DNA of 35,690 bases from Actinomycetota bacterium (GTDB lineage: Bacteria; Actinomycetota; Thermoleophilia; Gaiellales; Gaiellaceae), in NCBI GenBank assembly GCA_003152275.1, contig PLZU01000013.1, positions 15,286 to 50,975 on the forward strand. Reading direction: 5' to 3'. Below the pieces are notes generated by a model. It did no database searches, was not told the origin of the DNA, and saw nothing but the letters and a program-made list of their open reading frames with translations. Below, in pieces: positions 1 through 7,361 of this stretch (its first letter is position 1; each line of letters begins with the position of its first letter). A program made the position numbers and the translations under genes.

Positions 1-39
1 TCGCGCCTCTGGTGCGGCGCGGCGGGAAGGACGGCGTGA
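1..39 (+). CDS. C-terminal end of an upstream transporter-operon gene (partial)
   Basis: Only the last 12 codons are in the window, read in frame 1 and ending at TGA 37-39. The stop overlaps the GTG start of the next gene (GTG 36-38), a GTGA overlap typical of co-translated operon genes. From the order of nucleoside/sugar ABC operons this would be the ATP-binding subunit, but the residues visible (ending CGAAGRTA) carry no diagnostic motif, so the identity is context only. Confidence 0.55.
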   Translation, partial: SRLWCGAAGRTA

Positions 40-1247
40 GCGATCGCCCCGACCCGGACGCGGTCCCGGAGACGCCGGAGGAGGCGTCGGCGACCGGCAC
101 GCTCGCAGCGCGCTTCGCGCTGCGCCAGCGCTCCGGCGGGCTCATCGTCCCCGTTCTCACGGCGCTGGTCGCGTTCCTGCTCGGCGGGCTGATCGTGCTC
201 GCCACGGGTCACAACCCGCTACTGGCCTACCGCGACATCTTCAACGGTGCGGGCCTCAACTGGATCTTCCATCCGACGACGAGCATGGTGAGCACGGCGT
301 CATACAACCTGTCGCAGACCCTTCTGCAGACAACGACGCTGATTCTTACGGGCCTTGCAGTCGCCTTCGCGTTCCGGTGCGGGATGTTCAACATCGGCGG
401 CCAGGGCCAGTACTTCGTCGGGCTGTACGTCGCGAACTGGGTGGGCGTCAGCTTGCCGCACCTGGCCACGTTCCCACACATCGTCCTCGGGATCGGCGCA
501 GCGATCCTCGCCGGGGCGGTCTGGGCCGGCATCGCGGGCTCCCTCAAGGCGTACGTCGGAGCGCACGAGGTGATCACGACGATCATGCTCAACTGGATCG
601 CAATCTGGATCGGCACGTACTTCTTCGGCGACGGCGGCCCGCTGCAGAACAGCCAGAACGCGACGGTGCCGATCTCGAATGATGTCGCAGCGAGCGCAAA
701 GCTGCCGGTCTTTTGGGGGATTCAAGCGCTCCAAGGCCTCGACGTCGGCTTCTTCATCGCGCTCGCTGCGCTCGTCGTCTTCTGGGCGCTCCTCAACCGG
801 ACGACGCTCGGCTACGAGGTGCGCGCGGTCGGCTTCAACCCGGAAGCTGCGGCGTACGGCGGCATCAGCGTGAAGAAGAACCTCATTCGCGCGATGGCGA
901 TCTCCGGCGCGTTCGCAGGGCTCGCAGGCGGCCTCGACATGCTCGGCTACCTCTACCACTTCGCCACCTCGGATATCCCCGTGTCAAACATCGGCTTCCT
1001 CGGCATCGCTGTCGCGCTGCTCGGGCGCAACACCGCGGTCGGCACGGGTATCGCTGCGCTGCTCTTTGGCGCGCTGCTCTTCGGGACGACGCATGGGCTC
1101 TCGTCGAACGTGATCCAGCCCGAGCTCGCCGGCAACCTCACGTACATGATCCAGGGGCTGGTCGTGCTCTTCGTCGGCGCCGACGTCCTGATCCTCTACG
1201 TCTGGAACACGCGTCGTCGCTTGCGCGTGCGCGGGGTGACTGCATGA
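36..1247 (+). CDS. ABC transporter permease, nucleoside/simple-sugar class (pair 1, subunit A)
   Basis: Polytopic inner-membrane protein of the BPD_transp_2 family (YufP/NupP or BmpE-like), one half of a heterodimeric permease that probably imports nucleosides or related compounds with an ATPase and a BMP-type lipoprotein. Hydrophobic segments run almost the whole length after a hydrophilic N-terminus. The family-typical loop FNIGGQGQ and the segment GAHEVITTIMLNW are present. GTG 36 is preferred because it overlaps the upstream stop; GTG 12 in the same frame would add 8 residues. The end overlaps the next start (ATGA, 1244-1247). It is clearly paralogous to the permease at 2462-3634: both have VLTA near the start, ANPL/HNPL and SGLNW/AGLNW. 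Family is firm; substrate is inferred. Confidence 0.9.
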   Translation: MSDRPDPDAVPETPEEASATGTLAARFALRQRSGGLIVPVLTALVAFLLGGLIVLATGHNPLLAYRDIFNGAGLNWIFHPTTSMVSTASYNLSQTLLQTTTLILTGLAVAFAFRCGMFNIGGQGQYFVGLYVANWVGVSLPHLATFPHIVLGIGAAILAGAVWAGIAGSLKAYVGAHEVITTIMLNWIAIWIGTYFFGDGGPLQNSQNATVPISNDVAASAKLPVFWGIQALQGLDVGFFIALAALVVFWALLNRTTLGYEVRAVGFNPEAAAYGGISVKKNLIRAMAISGAFAGLAGGLDMLGYLYHFATSDIPVSNIGFLGIAVALLGRNTAVGTGIAALLFGALLFGTTHGLSSNVIQPELAGNLTYMIQGLVVLFVGADVLILYVWNTRRRLRVRGVTA

Positions 1248-2449
1248 GCACCTTCGCGCTTGACAACCCGGTGTGGAACCGGCTCCGCGATCCGCGGACC
1301 GCAGGCATCGCGGGCATCGTCCTCGGCGTCGTCGCCTGCTTCGTCGCGCTGCCGCCGATCACCGCGCGCTCACCGCTCTACCCGGTCCTCGTCGGGATCG
1401 CTGCAGCGATTCTCGGTCTTTCAGCGGCGCTCCGCGGGCTCCGCAGGCTGGGGTGGGGTGCCTTCGCCGCAGGCCTGATCGGCATCGTCCTCGGCGTCCT
1501 CGCCACGCGATCGAGCGAGGGCAACCTCAGCATCGTCTTCACTGCGTCGCTGATCGCGTCGATGTTCGTCTTCTCGACGCCGCTCGTCTTCGGCTCGATG
1601 GCGGGAATCTTCTCCGAGCGCAGCGGCGTCGTGAACATCGGCCTCGAGGGGATGATGTTGATGGGCGCGTTCTGGGGCGTCTACGGCGCCGACAAGGGGA
1701 AGAGCTGGGCCGTCGGCATCCTCGTCGCGATGCTTGCGGGCGGGTTGCTCGCACTCGTGCACGCATATTTTGCGATCCATCTCCGCGCGGACCAGATCGT
1801 CGGCGGGACAGCGGTGAACTTTCTCGCGCTTGGCATCACCGGCTACTTCTTCTTCCAGCTCTACAACGGCCAGGACATCCCCATCGGCGTCTCGACGATC
1901 CCGGACGTTCATCTGCCGTACATCCGCCACTGGAAATACATCGGGCCGGCGATCGGGTCGCTCAACCTGCTCGTGTGGGTGAGCTTCGCGCTCGTGATCG
2001 TCACGTGGTTCGTGCTCTTCAAGACGCCGATCGGATTGCGCATCCGCGCGTGCGGCGAGCACCCCCGCGCTGCCGACACCGTCGGCATCAACGTCTACGC
2101 GATCCGCTACGGCTGCGTCGTTCTCTCGGGCATGCTCGCTGCGCTCGGTGGCGCCTATCTCTCGATCGGCTTCGGCGGCGGCGCGTACACCGACAACATG
2201 ACGGCCGGCCGCGGCTTCATCGCACTCGCGGCGATGATCTTCGGCAACTGGCGCCCATTCGGGGCTTTCGGCGCCGCGCTTCTCTTCGGCTTCTCGACGG
2301 CGCTCGCATACCGTCTGCCGGCGTACTCAGGCTCGGCAGCGACACTCTTCCAGGCGCTCCCGTACGTCCTCACGCTCATCGCGGTCGCCGGCGTGGTCGG
2401 CAGAACCGTGCCACCTGCCGCAGACGGCAAGCCGTACAAGAAGCAGTAG
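1244..2449 (+). CDS. ABC transporter permease, nucleoside/simple-sugar class (pair 1, subunit B)
   Basis: Second permease half, BPD_transp_2 family (YufQ/NupQ or BmpF-like), 401 residues. It is longer at the N-terminus than the classical subunit: roughly residues 20-100 add extra hydrophobic helices before the conserved core. The core contains the family signature FSERSGVVNIGLEGMM and the motif ADQIVGGTAVNFLALG, then GEHPRAADTVGI and AGRGFIALAAMIFG. ATG 1244 overlaps the previous stop by 4 bases, so the two subunits are translationally coupled and should assemble as a heterodimer. It is the paralogue of the gene at 3699-4868. Substrate is unknown; nucleosides are the best guess from the family. 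Confidence 0.9.
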   Translation: MSTFALDNPVWNRLRDPRTAGIAGIVLGVVACFVALPPITARSPLYPVLVGIAAAILGLSAALRGLRRLGWGAFAAGLIGIVLGVLATRSSEGNLSIVFTASLIASMFVFSTPLVFGSMAGIFSERSGVVNIGLEGMMLMGAFWGVYGADKGKSWAVGILVAMLAGGLLALVHAYFAIHLRADQIVGGTAVNFLALGITGYFFFQLYNGQDIPIGVSTIPDVHLPYIRHWKYIGPAIGSLNLLVWVSFALVIVTWFVLFKTPIGLRIRACGEHPRAADTVGINVYAIRYGCVVLSGMLAALGGAYLSIGFGGGAYTDNMTAGRGFIALAAMIFGNWRPFGAFGAALLFGFSTALAYRLPAYSGSAATLFQALPYVLTLIAVAGVVGRTVPPAADGKPYKKQ

Positions 2450-2461
2450 CCGTCTCGGTCG

Positions 2462-3634
2462 ATGGCTGAGCAGGACGACGCGCCGACGGTAGCCGGGCGG
2501 CTTGCACTCGCCCAGCGCGCAGGCGGCGCGGCCGGGCCGGTGCTTACGGCGGTCTTCGCGCTTCTGCTCGGCGGCTTCGTCGTCCTCGCGACCGGCGCGA
2601 ACCCGCTCTCGACGTACCGCGCGATCTTCGACGGCAGCGGCTTGAACTGGCTGTTCCCGTGGGTCAGCGGCAGCGCCCGCTCATTTGCTGCGACGAATCT
2701 CCAACAGACGCTGTTGCTGACCACAGCACTCGTCCTCTGCGGTCTCGCGGTCTCCGTCGGCTTCCGCTGCGGGCTCTTCAACATCGGCGGCCAGGGCCAG
2801 TACATCGTCGGCTCGATCTTCGCCCTGTGGATCGGCTCGTCGTTCGTGACGATGAACGGACCACTGCACGTCGTGCTCGCGATCGCCGCCGCGACGCTCA
2901 CCGGCGCCGCCTACGCGGGCATCGCCGGCCTGCTGAAGGCGATCACCGGAGCGCACGAGGTGATCTCGACGATCATGCTGAACTGGATCGCCGTCTGGGT
3001 GGGCAGCTGGCTCGTCGGGCAGGGAGGCGCACTGCAGAGCCATGCGAACGGCGCGTCGGTTCCGATCTCGAGCGCCGTCGCCCCAGCGACGCACCTGCAC
3101 GTCTTCTGGGGGAACCCAGTCCTGCAAGGGCTGGACGTCGGGTTCTTCTTCGCGCTCGCCGCCCTCGTCGTCTACGCCGTCTTACTGAACCGCACCACGC
3201 TCGGCTTCGAGTTGCGGGCCGTTGGCTTCAATCCGGAAGCGGCGCGCTACGCCGGCATCGCAGTCGCTCGCACCTACGTGAAGACAATGGCGATCGCGGG
3301 CGCGTTCGCCGGCCTCGCCGGAGCGATCGACGTGCTCGGCTGGGAGTTCCAGCTCGGAGTGACCGACATCCAGACGTCGCAGATCGGATTCATCGCGATT
3401 GCGGTAGCGGTACTCGGGCGCAACCGAGCGCTCGGCGTGTTCTTCTCGGCACTGCTCTTCGGCGCGCTCCTCACCGGGACCTCGACACGCAACCTCGACG
3501 CGACGGTCTTCCGGCCCGACCTCGCCGGCAACTTGACGCTGATCATCCAGGGGCTCGTCGTGCTCTTCGTCGGCGCAGACGTGCTCATGCTCTGGCTCTG
3601 GAATCGCCGGCGCCGGCTGCGGGTGGCGACATGA
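2462..3634 (+). CDS. ABC transporter permease, nucleoside/simple-sugar class (pair 2, subunit A)
   Basis: 390-residue polytopic permease, paralogue of the gene at 36-1247, with the same FNIGGQGQ loop and GAHEVISTIMLNW segment. It begins 12 bases after the previous stop, so the four permeases look like one transcript made by tandem duplication of an A-B pair. ATG 2462 gives a hydrophilic N-terminus of the same length as the paralogue. Its stop is overlapped by an ATG at 3631 that opens a 23-codon ORF rather than the next permease, unlike the direct A-B overlap of pair 1. Whether the two pairs form separate transporters sharing one ATPase and binding protein cannot be told from sequence. Confidence 0.9.
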   Translation: MAEQDDAPTVAGRLALAQRAGGAAGPVLTAVFALLLGGFVVLATGANPLSTYRAIFDGSGLNWLFPWVSGSARSFAATNLQQTLLLTTALVLCGLAVSVGFRCGLFNIGGQGQYIVGSIFALWIGSSFVTMNGPLHVVLAIAAATLTGAAYAGIAGLLKAITGAHEVISTIMLNWIAVWVGSWLVGQGGALQSHANGASVPISSAVAPATHLHVFWGNPVLQGLDVGFFFALAALVVYAVLLNRTTLGFELRAVGFNPEAARYAGIAVARTYVKTMAIAGAFAGLAGAIDVLGWEFQLGVTDIQTSQIGFIAIAVAVLGRNRALGVFFSALLFGALLTGTSTRNLDATVFRPDLAGNLTLIIQGLVVLFVGADVLMLWLWNRRRRLRVAT

Positions 3635-3702
3635 GCCGTAGGCTCGACGGAGGCTCACAGAGAGCGGAGGTACCGGCTTTGCCGGTGCCGGAGCGGGCAT
3701 GA
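3631..3702 (+). CDS. 23-codon mini-ORF bridging two permease genes (putative)
   Basis: ATG 3631 overlaps the stop of the upstream permease (ATGA), and the TGA at 3700-3702 overlaps the ATG of the downstream permease at 3699 (again ATGA). Terminating ribosomes could therefore be passed from gene to gene across the 64-base gap. The peptide is polar and resembles no family I know. Inside it is a 9-bp hairpin (3669-3689). The segment looks inserted between what were once directly overlapping genes, because ATGAGC occurs at both ends and pair 1 has no such gap. It may matter only as a ribosome conveyor, or may not be translated. Confidence 0.4.
   Translation: MSRRLDGGSQRAEVPALPVPERA
3669..3689. 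repeat. Hairpin (9-bp stem, TTT loop) between permease genes
   Basis: Inverted repeat: core ACCGGC 3672-3677, loop TTT 3678-3680, GCCGGT 3681-3686, extended outward by a G.U pair at 3671/3687 and two more pairs (3669-3670 with 3688-3689). No T-run follows, so it is not a classic terminator. It has the small-loop GC palindrome style of REP-like elements and may be the footprint of the insertion. Confidence 0.5.
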
Positions 3703-4868
3703 GCGTCGGGAAGGTCGGGATCACCGGGATCGTGGCGGGCGCGCTCGCGTTCTGGCTGACGCTGCCGCCGCTCGCGACGTCCGTCGTCGCGTTGCCCGTA
3801 CTCCTCGGGCTCCTCGCCGTCGGCTGCGGCGGCTGGGCTATGGCGAGGGAGCAGAAGCGGCTTGGCTGGTACGCGGTCGTCGCGGGCGTGCTCGGAGCGG
3901 CGCTCGGTGTGCTCGCCGTGCACGCGGGCCGTGGGAATCTCGGCGCCGCAGTCGTGTGGTCGGCTTTGATCGCGTCGATGCTCGTCAATGCGACCCCGCT
4001 CACCTACGCGGCGATCGGCGGCCTCTTCTCCGAACGGAGCGGCGTCGTGAACATCGGCCTCGAGGGGATGATGCTCACCGGTGCGTTCTTCGGCATCTGG
4101 GGCTCGGACGTCACCGGCAGCTGGGTGCTCGGACTTCTCATCGCGATCACGTTCGGCGGGCTCGTCGCGCTCGTCTACGCGTTCTTTGCCATTCACCTTC
4201 GGACCGACCAGATCATCGGAGGCACGGCGATCAACTTTCTCGCGCTCGGCGTCACCGGCTACCTGTTCGTCGACATTTACGGCACCGTCGGCACGCCTCC
4301 GTTGCGCGCCGCGCAGCAGATTCCGGACGTCACGATCTCGCAGAGCTCGAACTTCTTCGCGCAAGCGTTCGGTCAGCTCAACCTGATGGTCTGGCTCTCG
4401 TTCGCCGTCCTTGCCGTCACGTACGTCGTCGTCTTTCGGACGCCGCTCGGCCTCCGCATCCGATCGGTCGGCGAGCACCCGCGCGCGGCCGACGCTGTCG
4501 GCATCTCGGTCTACAAGACCCGCTACGCTGCGGTCGTCCTCTCGGGCATGCTGTCCGCGATGGGTGGGGCGTACCTCTCAATCGGCTTTGTGCACTCGTT
4601 CAATGAGAACATGACGGAGGGCCGCGGCTTCATCGCCCTTGCCGCGCTGATCTTCGGGCGCTGGCGGCCTGTCGGCGCGTTCGGCGCAGCGCTCCTCTTC
4701 GGTTTCTCGAGCGCGCTCGCACAACGGCTCGGAACGATTCCGAACTGGAGCTCGTACGCCGTGCTGTTCCAGGCGCTCCCGTACGTCCTGACGTTGATCG
4801 CGGTCGCCGGTGTGATCGGCCGCTCGATTCCCCCCGCCTCGGTTGGGCGGGCCTACGCGAAGCAGTAA
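3699..4868 (+). CDS. ABC transporter permease, nucleoside/simple-sugar class (pair 2, subunit B)
   Basis: 389-residue permease, paralogue of the gene at 1244-2449. It shares FSERSGVVNIGLEGMM, TDQIIGGTAINFLALG, GEHPRAADAVGI and the extended hydrophobic N-terminus. ATG 3699 is the only start available, because its frame has a TAG at 3639-3641 and no other start codon in between. The start overlaps the TGA of the 23-codon mini-ORF. Its own 3' end runs into the small membrane gene that opens at 4843 in another frame. It acts in the cytoplasmic membrane with the gene at 2462-3634 as the second heterodimer. Confidence 0.9.
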   Translation: MSVGKVGITGIVAGALAFWLTLPPLATSVVALPVLLGLLAVGCGGWAMAREQKRLGWYAVVAGVLGAALGVLAVHAGRGNLGAAVVWSALIASMLVNATPLTYAAIGGLFSERSGVVNIGLEGMMLTGAFFGIWGSDVTGSWVLGLLIAITFGGLVALVYAFFAIHLRTDQIIGGTAINFLALGVTGYLFVDIYGTVGTPPLRAAQQIPDVTISQSSNFFAQAFGQLNLMVWLSFAVLAVTYVVVFRTPLGLRIRSVGEHPRAADAVGISVYKTRYAAVVLSGMLSAMGGAYLSIGFVHSFNENMTEGRGFIALAALIFGRWRPVGAFGAALLFGFSSALAQRLGTIPNWSSYAVLFQALPYVLTLIAVAGVIGRSIPPASVGRAYAKQ

Positions 4869-5187
4869 CCACCGGGCCTCCCTCGCGATGGTGCTCGGGG
4901 TCGCGGCGGTGCTCGCTGTTCCGGCGGCCGTTGTCCTAGCGTGGCAGACCGCCGGCATCGGCCTGCTCGACGCGGCCTGGGCGATTCCGGTGGCGGCGAT
5001 CTGCGGCCTCGCGGCGCTCCTCTTCGTGCGCGGCGCGCGCGGGCGGATCCGCTGGACGCTCGAACGGGCGGGCGGAACAGGCCGGATCCGGCTCGGGCGG
5101 ATCCTCGGCGTGGCCGGCATCTGCGTAGCCCTATCGGCCTCGATCGCCGTCGGCTTCTACGAGCTCTTGCTGCGCCTCGAGGGCTAG
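4843..5187 (+). CDS. Small multi-pass membrane protein of unknown function
   Basis: Up to 114 residues with hydrophobic stretches at about residues 14-34 (LAMVLGVAAVLAVPAAVVLAW), 40-62 and 88-110, joined by a basic Arg-rich loop (RGARGRIRWTLERAGG). The pattern SLAMVLGV followed by two or three helices resembles DUF4190-like small membrane proteins, but I would not assign a family. TTG 4843 overlaps the end of the permease by 26 bases and keeps the NHRASLAM segment; ATG 4888 is an internal alternative giving 100 residues. It is co-directional with the transporter operon and is probably its last gene. Confidence 0.65.
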   Translation: MGGPTRSSNHRASLAMVLGVAAVLAVPAAVVLAWQTAGIGLLDAAWAIPVAAICGLAALLFVRGARGRIRWTLERAGGTGRIRLGRILGVAGICVALSASIAVGFYELLLRLEG

Positions 5188-5253
5188 TACATCCGGCCGT
5201 AAGTTCGGTTGGTTATCCGGCGAGTGGCTCGGCGTTCGTGGCAAGGACGCAGG

Positions 5254-5282
5254 GAGCCCCGATAGTGGTGCTATCGGGGCTC
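5254..5282. terminator. Perfect 12-bp hairpin after the transporter operon
   Basis: GAGCCCCGATAG (5254-5265), a 5-base loop, then its exact reverse complement (5271-5282). It lies 67 bases past the last operon stop. There is no T-tract after it, so it is either a factor-assisted or U-less terminator of the kind common in high-GC actinobacteria, or a palindromic repeat. A smaller hairpin (6-bp stem, 5301-5306 with 5312-5317) follows. Confidence 0.5.
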
Positions 5283-5337
5283 TCCGAGGACGCGGCCACG
5301 GGCGGCGAGACGCCGCCGGGAAGCTGCTGAACTTGCG

Positions 5338-5373
5338 GCCGGGTGTACTAGCACGAGCTGCCGGGTGTACTAG
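5338..5373. promoter_or_regulatory. Direct repeat with 22-bp spacing upstream of the rodZ-like gene (possible operator)
   Basis: GCCGGGTGTACTAG occurs at 5338-5351 and again at 5360-5373, exactly 22 bases apart, about two helical turns. The second copy lies at the expected -35 position for the TACAAT box at 5387. The arrangement suits a regulator binding one DNA face, but no regulator is identified. Confidence 0.45.
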
Positions 5374-5386
5374 TGCGAATCGGCTC

Positions 5387-5392
5387 TACAAT
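5387..5392 (+). promoter_or_regulatory. -10 box TACAAT for the rodZ-like/cinA/thpR run
   Basis: TACAAT lies 11 bases before ATG 5404. No Shine-Dalgarno is visible between them, so the transcript would be nearly leaderless. No convincing -35 box is seen. Confidence 0.5.
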
Positions 5393-5403
5393 GGGCCGCT
5401 GAA

Positions 5404-6087
5404 ATGTTCGAGATCGGCCACAGCCTCCGTGAAGCGCGCGTCCGCCAGAACCTCGACTATCCGCAGGTCGAGCTCGCGACGAAGATCCGCGCGAAGTACA
5501 TCCGCGCGCTCGAAGAAGAGCAGTTCGAGGTGCTTCCTCCGGGCACCTACATCAAGGGCTTCATGCGGTCGTATGCGGAGTTTCTCGGTCTCGACGGTCA
5601 GCTCTACGTCGACGAGTACAACTCGCGCCATGTCGTCGAGAACTTCGACGACATGCCCCAGCGGCGCCCGCGGGTCCATCAGAACCGCTCGATCGAGCGG
5701 AAGGTGGTTCTGCTCGCACTCGCCGGCATCGCTGCCGTGACTGCGCTCGTGATCGTCGCCTGGAAGTTCGGCGGCGGTGACTCGTCCACATCGACGCCCC
5801 CTGCCGTCAAGGCGCCGCACAAGTCGGCGACAGGCCTGCGGTTCGTCGGGCTCGGGAAGGGAACGTACCTCGAGATCCGCCGCGCCTCCGCCGCCGGTGC
5901 CGTCCTCTACCAAGGAACGCTCCAGCCCGGCGACGCGGAGTTCGTGATCGGCAAGCGGTTCTGGCTGGCGGTCAAGCACCCCGCTGGGGTTCGCTTCAAG
6001 CTCGCCGGCAGGCCGGTGTCGCTGCCCGCCGGTCGCAACCTGAAGGTCCTCGTCACGCCGACGAAGACAGCTCGCGCCCCCGGTTGA
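5404..6087 (+). CDS. RodZ-like helix-turn-helix, single-pass membrane protein
   Basis: 227 residues with RodZ architecture. An N-terminal Xre/HTH_25-type domain spans residues 4-65, including GHSLREAR and the YIRALEEEQFEVLPPGTYIKGF stretch typical of the family. A basic linker precedes a transmembrane helix at 101-120, followed by a short Ser/Thr/Pro linker and an extracytoplasmic DUF4115-like beta domain at about 145-217. RodZ links MreB to the elongation machinery in rods; in actinobacteria lacking MreB, proteins of this shape have less certain roles. The stop overlaps the TTG start of cinA (TTGA, 6084-6087), so it heads a translationally coupled run. ATG 5404 is favoured by the upstream TACAAT box and intact HTH. 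Confidence 0.85.
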   Translation: MFEIGHSLREARVRQNLDYPQVELATKIRAKYIRALEEEQFEVLPPGTYIKGFMRSYAEFLGLDGQLYVDEYNSRHVVENFDDMPQRRPRVHQNRSIERKVVLLALAGIAAVTALVIVAWKFGGGDSSTSTPPAVKAPHKSATGLRFVGLGKGTYLEIRRASAAGAVLYQGTLQPGDAEFVIGKRFWLAVKHPAGVRFKLAGRPVSLPAGRNLKVLVTPTKTARAPG

Positions 6088-7361
6088 GCCGGCCGCGCGC
6101 GGTGATCGTCGTCACGGGCAGCGAGCTCGTGCGTGGCGAGCGAACCGATCTCAACGGGCCGTTTCTTGCACGCGAGGCACTGCGGCTTGGTCTCGAGCCA
6201 GCGCGAATCGCGATCGTCGGCGACGAGCCCGAAGAGCTCGAGGCGGTGCTGCGTGCTGCGCTCGAGGAGGGCGATGCGGTCCTCACGTCGGGCGGGCTCG
6301 GCCCGACGCATGACGACCGCACCGTCGAGCTCGTTGCGAAGGCGCTCGGTGTCAGGCTGCACGTCGACGCCGAGTTGGCGGCGCAGATTGAAGGCGTCTC
6401 GCGAGCGGCGGCACAGCGGTTGAAGCGCGACTACGGCGATTTCGCGCCGGGCGTGACGAAGCAGGCGACCGTGCCCGACGGCGCTCGCTCGCTTGGGCTC
6501 GCCGGAACGGCGCCGGGCCTCCTGATCCCGCGCGACGGCGGACGCATCATCGTCGTCCTCCCGGGGCCGCCGTCGGAACTGCAGCGGCTATGGCCGAGCG
6601 CGGTCGAGACGGACGAGTTCCGATCGCTTCTCGCGCACACGCAACCGCCGGGACGGCGCGTCCTGCGCCTGTTCGGCGTGAGCGAGTCGGCGGTCGCGCG
6701 CGCGCTCGCCGAGGCAGGTGGAGACGGCGACGGCGTGGAGGTGACGATCTGCGCCCGCGACTTCGAGATCCATGTCGATCTGGTCGTGCAGCCCGGTGCG
6801 GAGGTGCGTGCGGACGCCCTCGAGGCTGCGTTCGTTCCGCAGCTCGAGCAGTGGCTGTACGGACGCGACGAACGCGGGGTGGAGGAGCACGTGCTCGAGC
6901 TGTGCCGCGTGCGGGGCTTGAGGCTTGCGACGGCGGAGTCGTGCACCGGCGGACTCGTCGCTGCGCGGCTGACGTCGGTGCCAGGGTCGAGCGATGTCGT
7001 GCTCGGCGGCGTTGTCGCGTACGCGAACGGTGTCAAGGAGGCCGAGCTGGGCGTGCCGGCGGAGCTGATCGCGGCGCACGGCGCGGTCTCTGCCGAGGTT
7101 GCCGCGGGTATGGCGCGCGGTGCGCGCGAGCGGCTCGGCGCCGACGTCGCGGTCGCGGTGACCGGGATCGCGGGCCCCGACGGCGGCAGCGCCGAAAAGC
7201 CGGTCGGGCTCGTCTACCTCCACGCCGAGGGGCCCGACGGCGGCGTGGGCAGGGAGTTCAGCTTCCCCGGCGACCGGGCCTCGATCCGTGCCCGGTCGGT
7301 CGTCGGCGCGCTGCATCTCGTGCGGCGGCTCCTGACCCAGAGCCCTGACAGTTCCGTATGA
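6084..7361 (+). CDS. cinA: CinA: competence/damage-inducible protein, NMN deamidase family
   Basis: 425 residues, the usual two-domain length. The N-terminal MoaB/MogA-like (MoCF) domain carries VTGSELVRGERTDLNG and TSGGLGPTHDD (residues 69-78). The C-terminal PncC domain, from about residue 270, carries AESCTGG (284-290) and TGIAGPDGG (360-368), the nicotinamide mononucleotide amidohydrolase core that recycles NMN to NaMN in NAD salvage. TTG 6084 is chosen because it overlaps the previous stop and gives the family N-terminus; no better start exists nearby. The stop overlaps thpR (ATGA, 7358-7361). The order cinA-(thpR)-recA is common in Gram-positive bacteria and is the origin of the competence/damage name. 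Confidence 0.95.
   Translation: MSRPRAVIVVTGSELVRGERTDLNGPFLAREALRLGLEPARIAIVGDEPEELEAVLRAALEEGDAVLTSGGLGPTHDDRTVELVAKALGVRLHVDAELAAQIEGVSRAAAQRLKRDYGDFAPGVTKQATVPDGARSLGLAGTAPGLLIPRDGGRIIVVLPGPPSELQRLWPSAVETDEFRSLLAHTQPPGRRVLRLFGVSESAVARALAEAGGDGDGVEVTICARDFEIHVDLVVQPGAEVRADALEAAFVPQLEQWLYGRDERGVEEHVLELCRVRGLRLATAESCTGGLVAARLTSVPGSSDVVLGGVVAYANGVKEAELGVPAELIAAHGAVSAEVAAGMARGARERLGADVAVAVTGIAGPDGGSAEKPVGLVYLHAEGPDGGVGREFSFPGDRASIRARSVVGALHLVRRLLTQSPDSSV

Noticed and set aside
12-35. Earlier GTG start for the first permease
   Set aside because: It lies inside the upstream gene, while GTG 36 forms the usual 4-base overlap with its stop.
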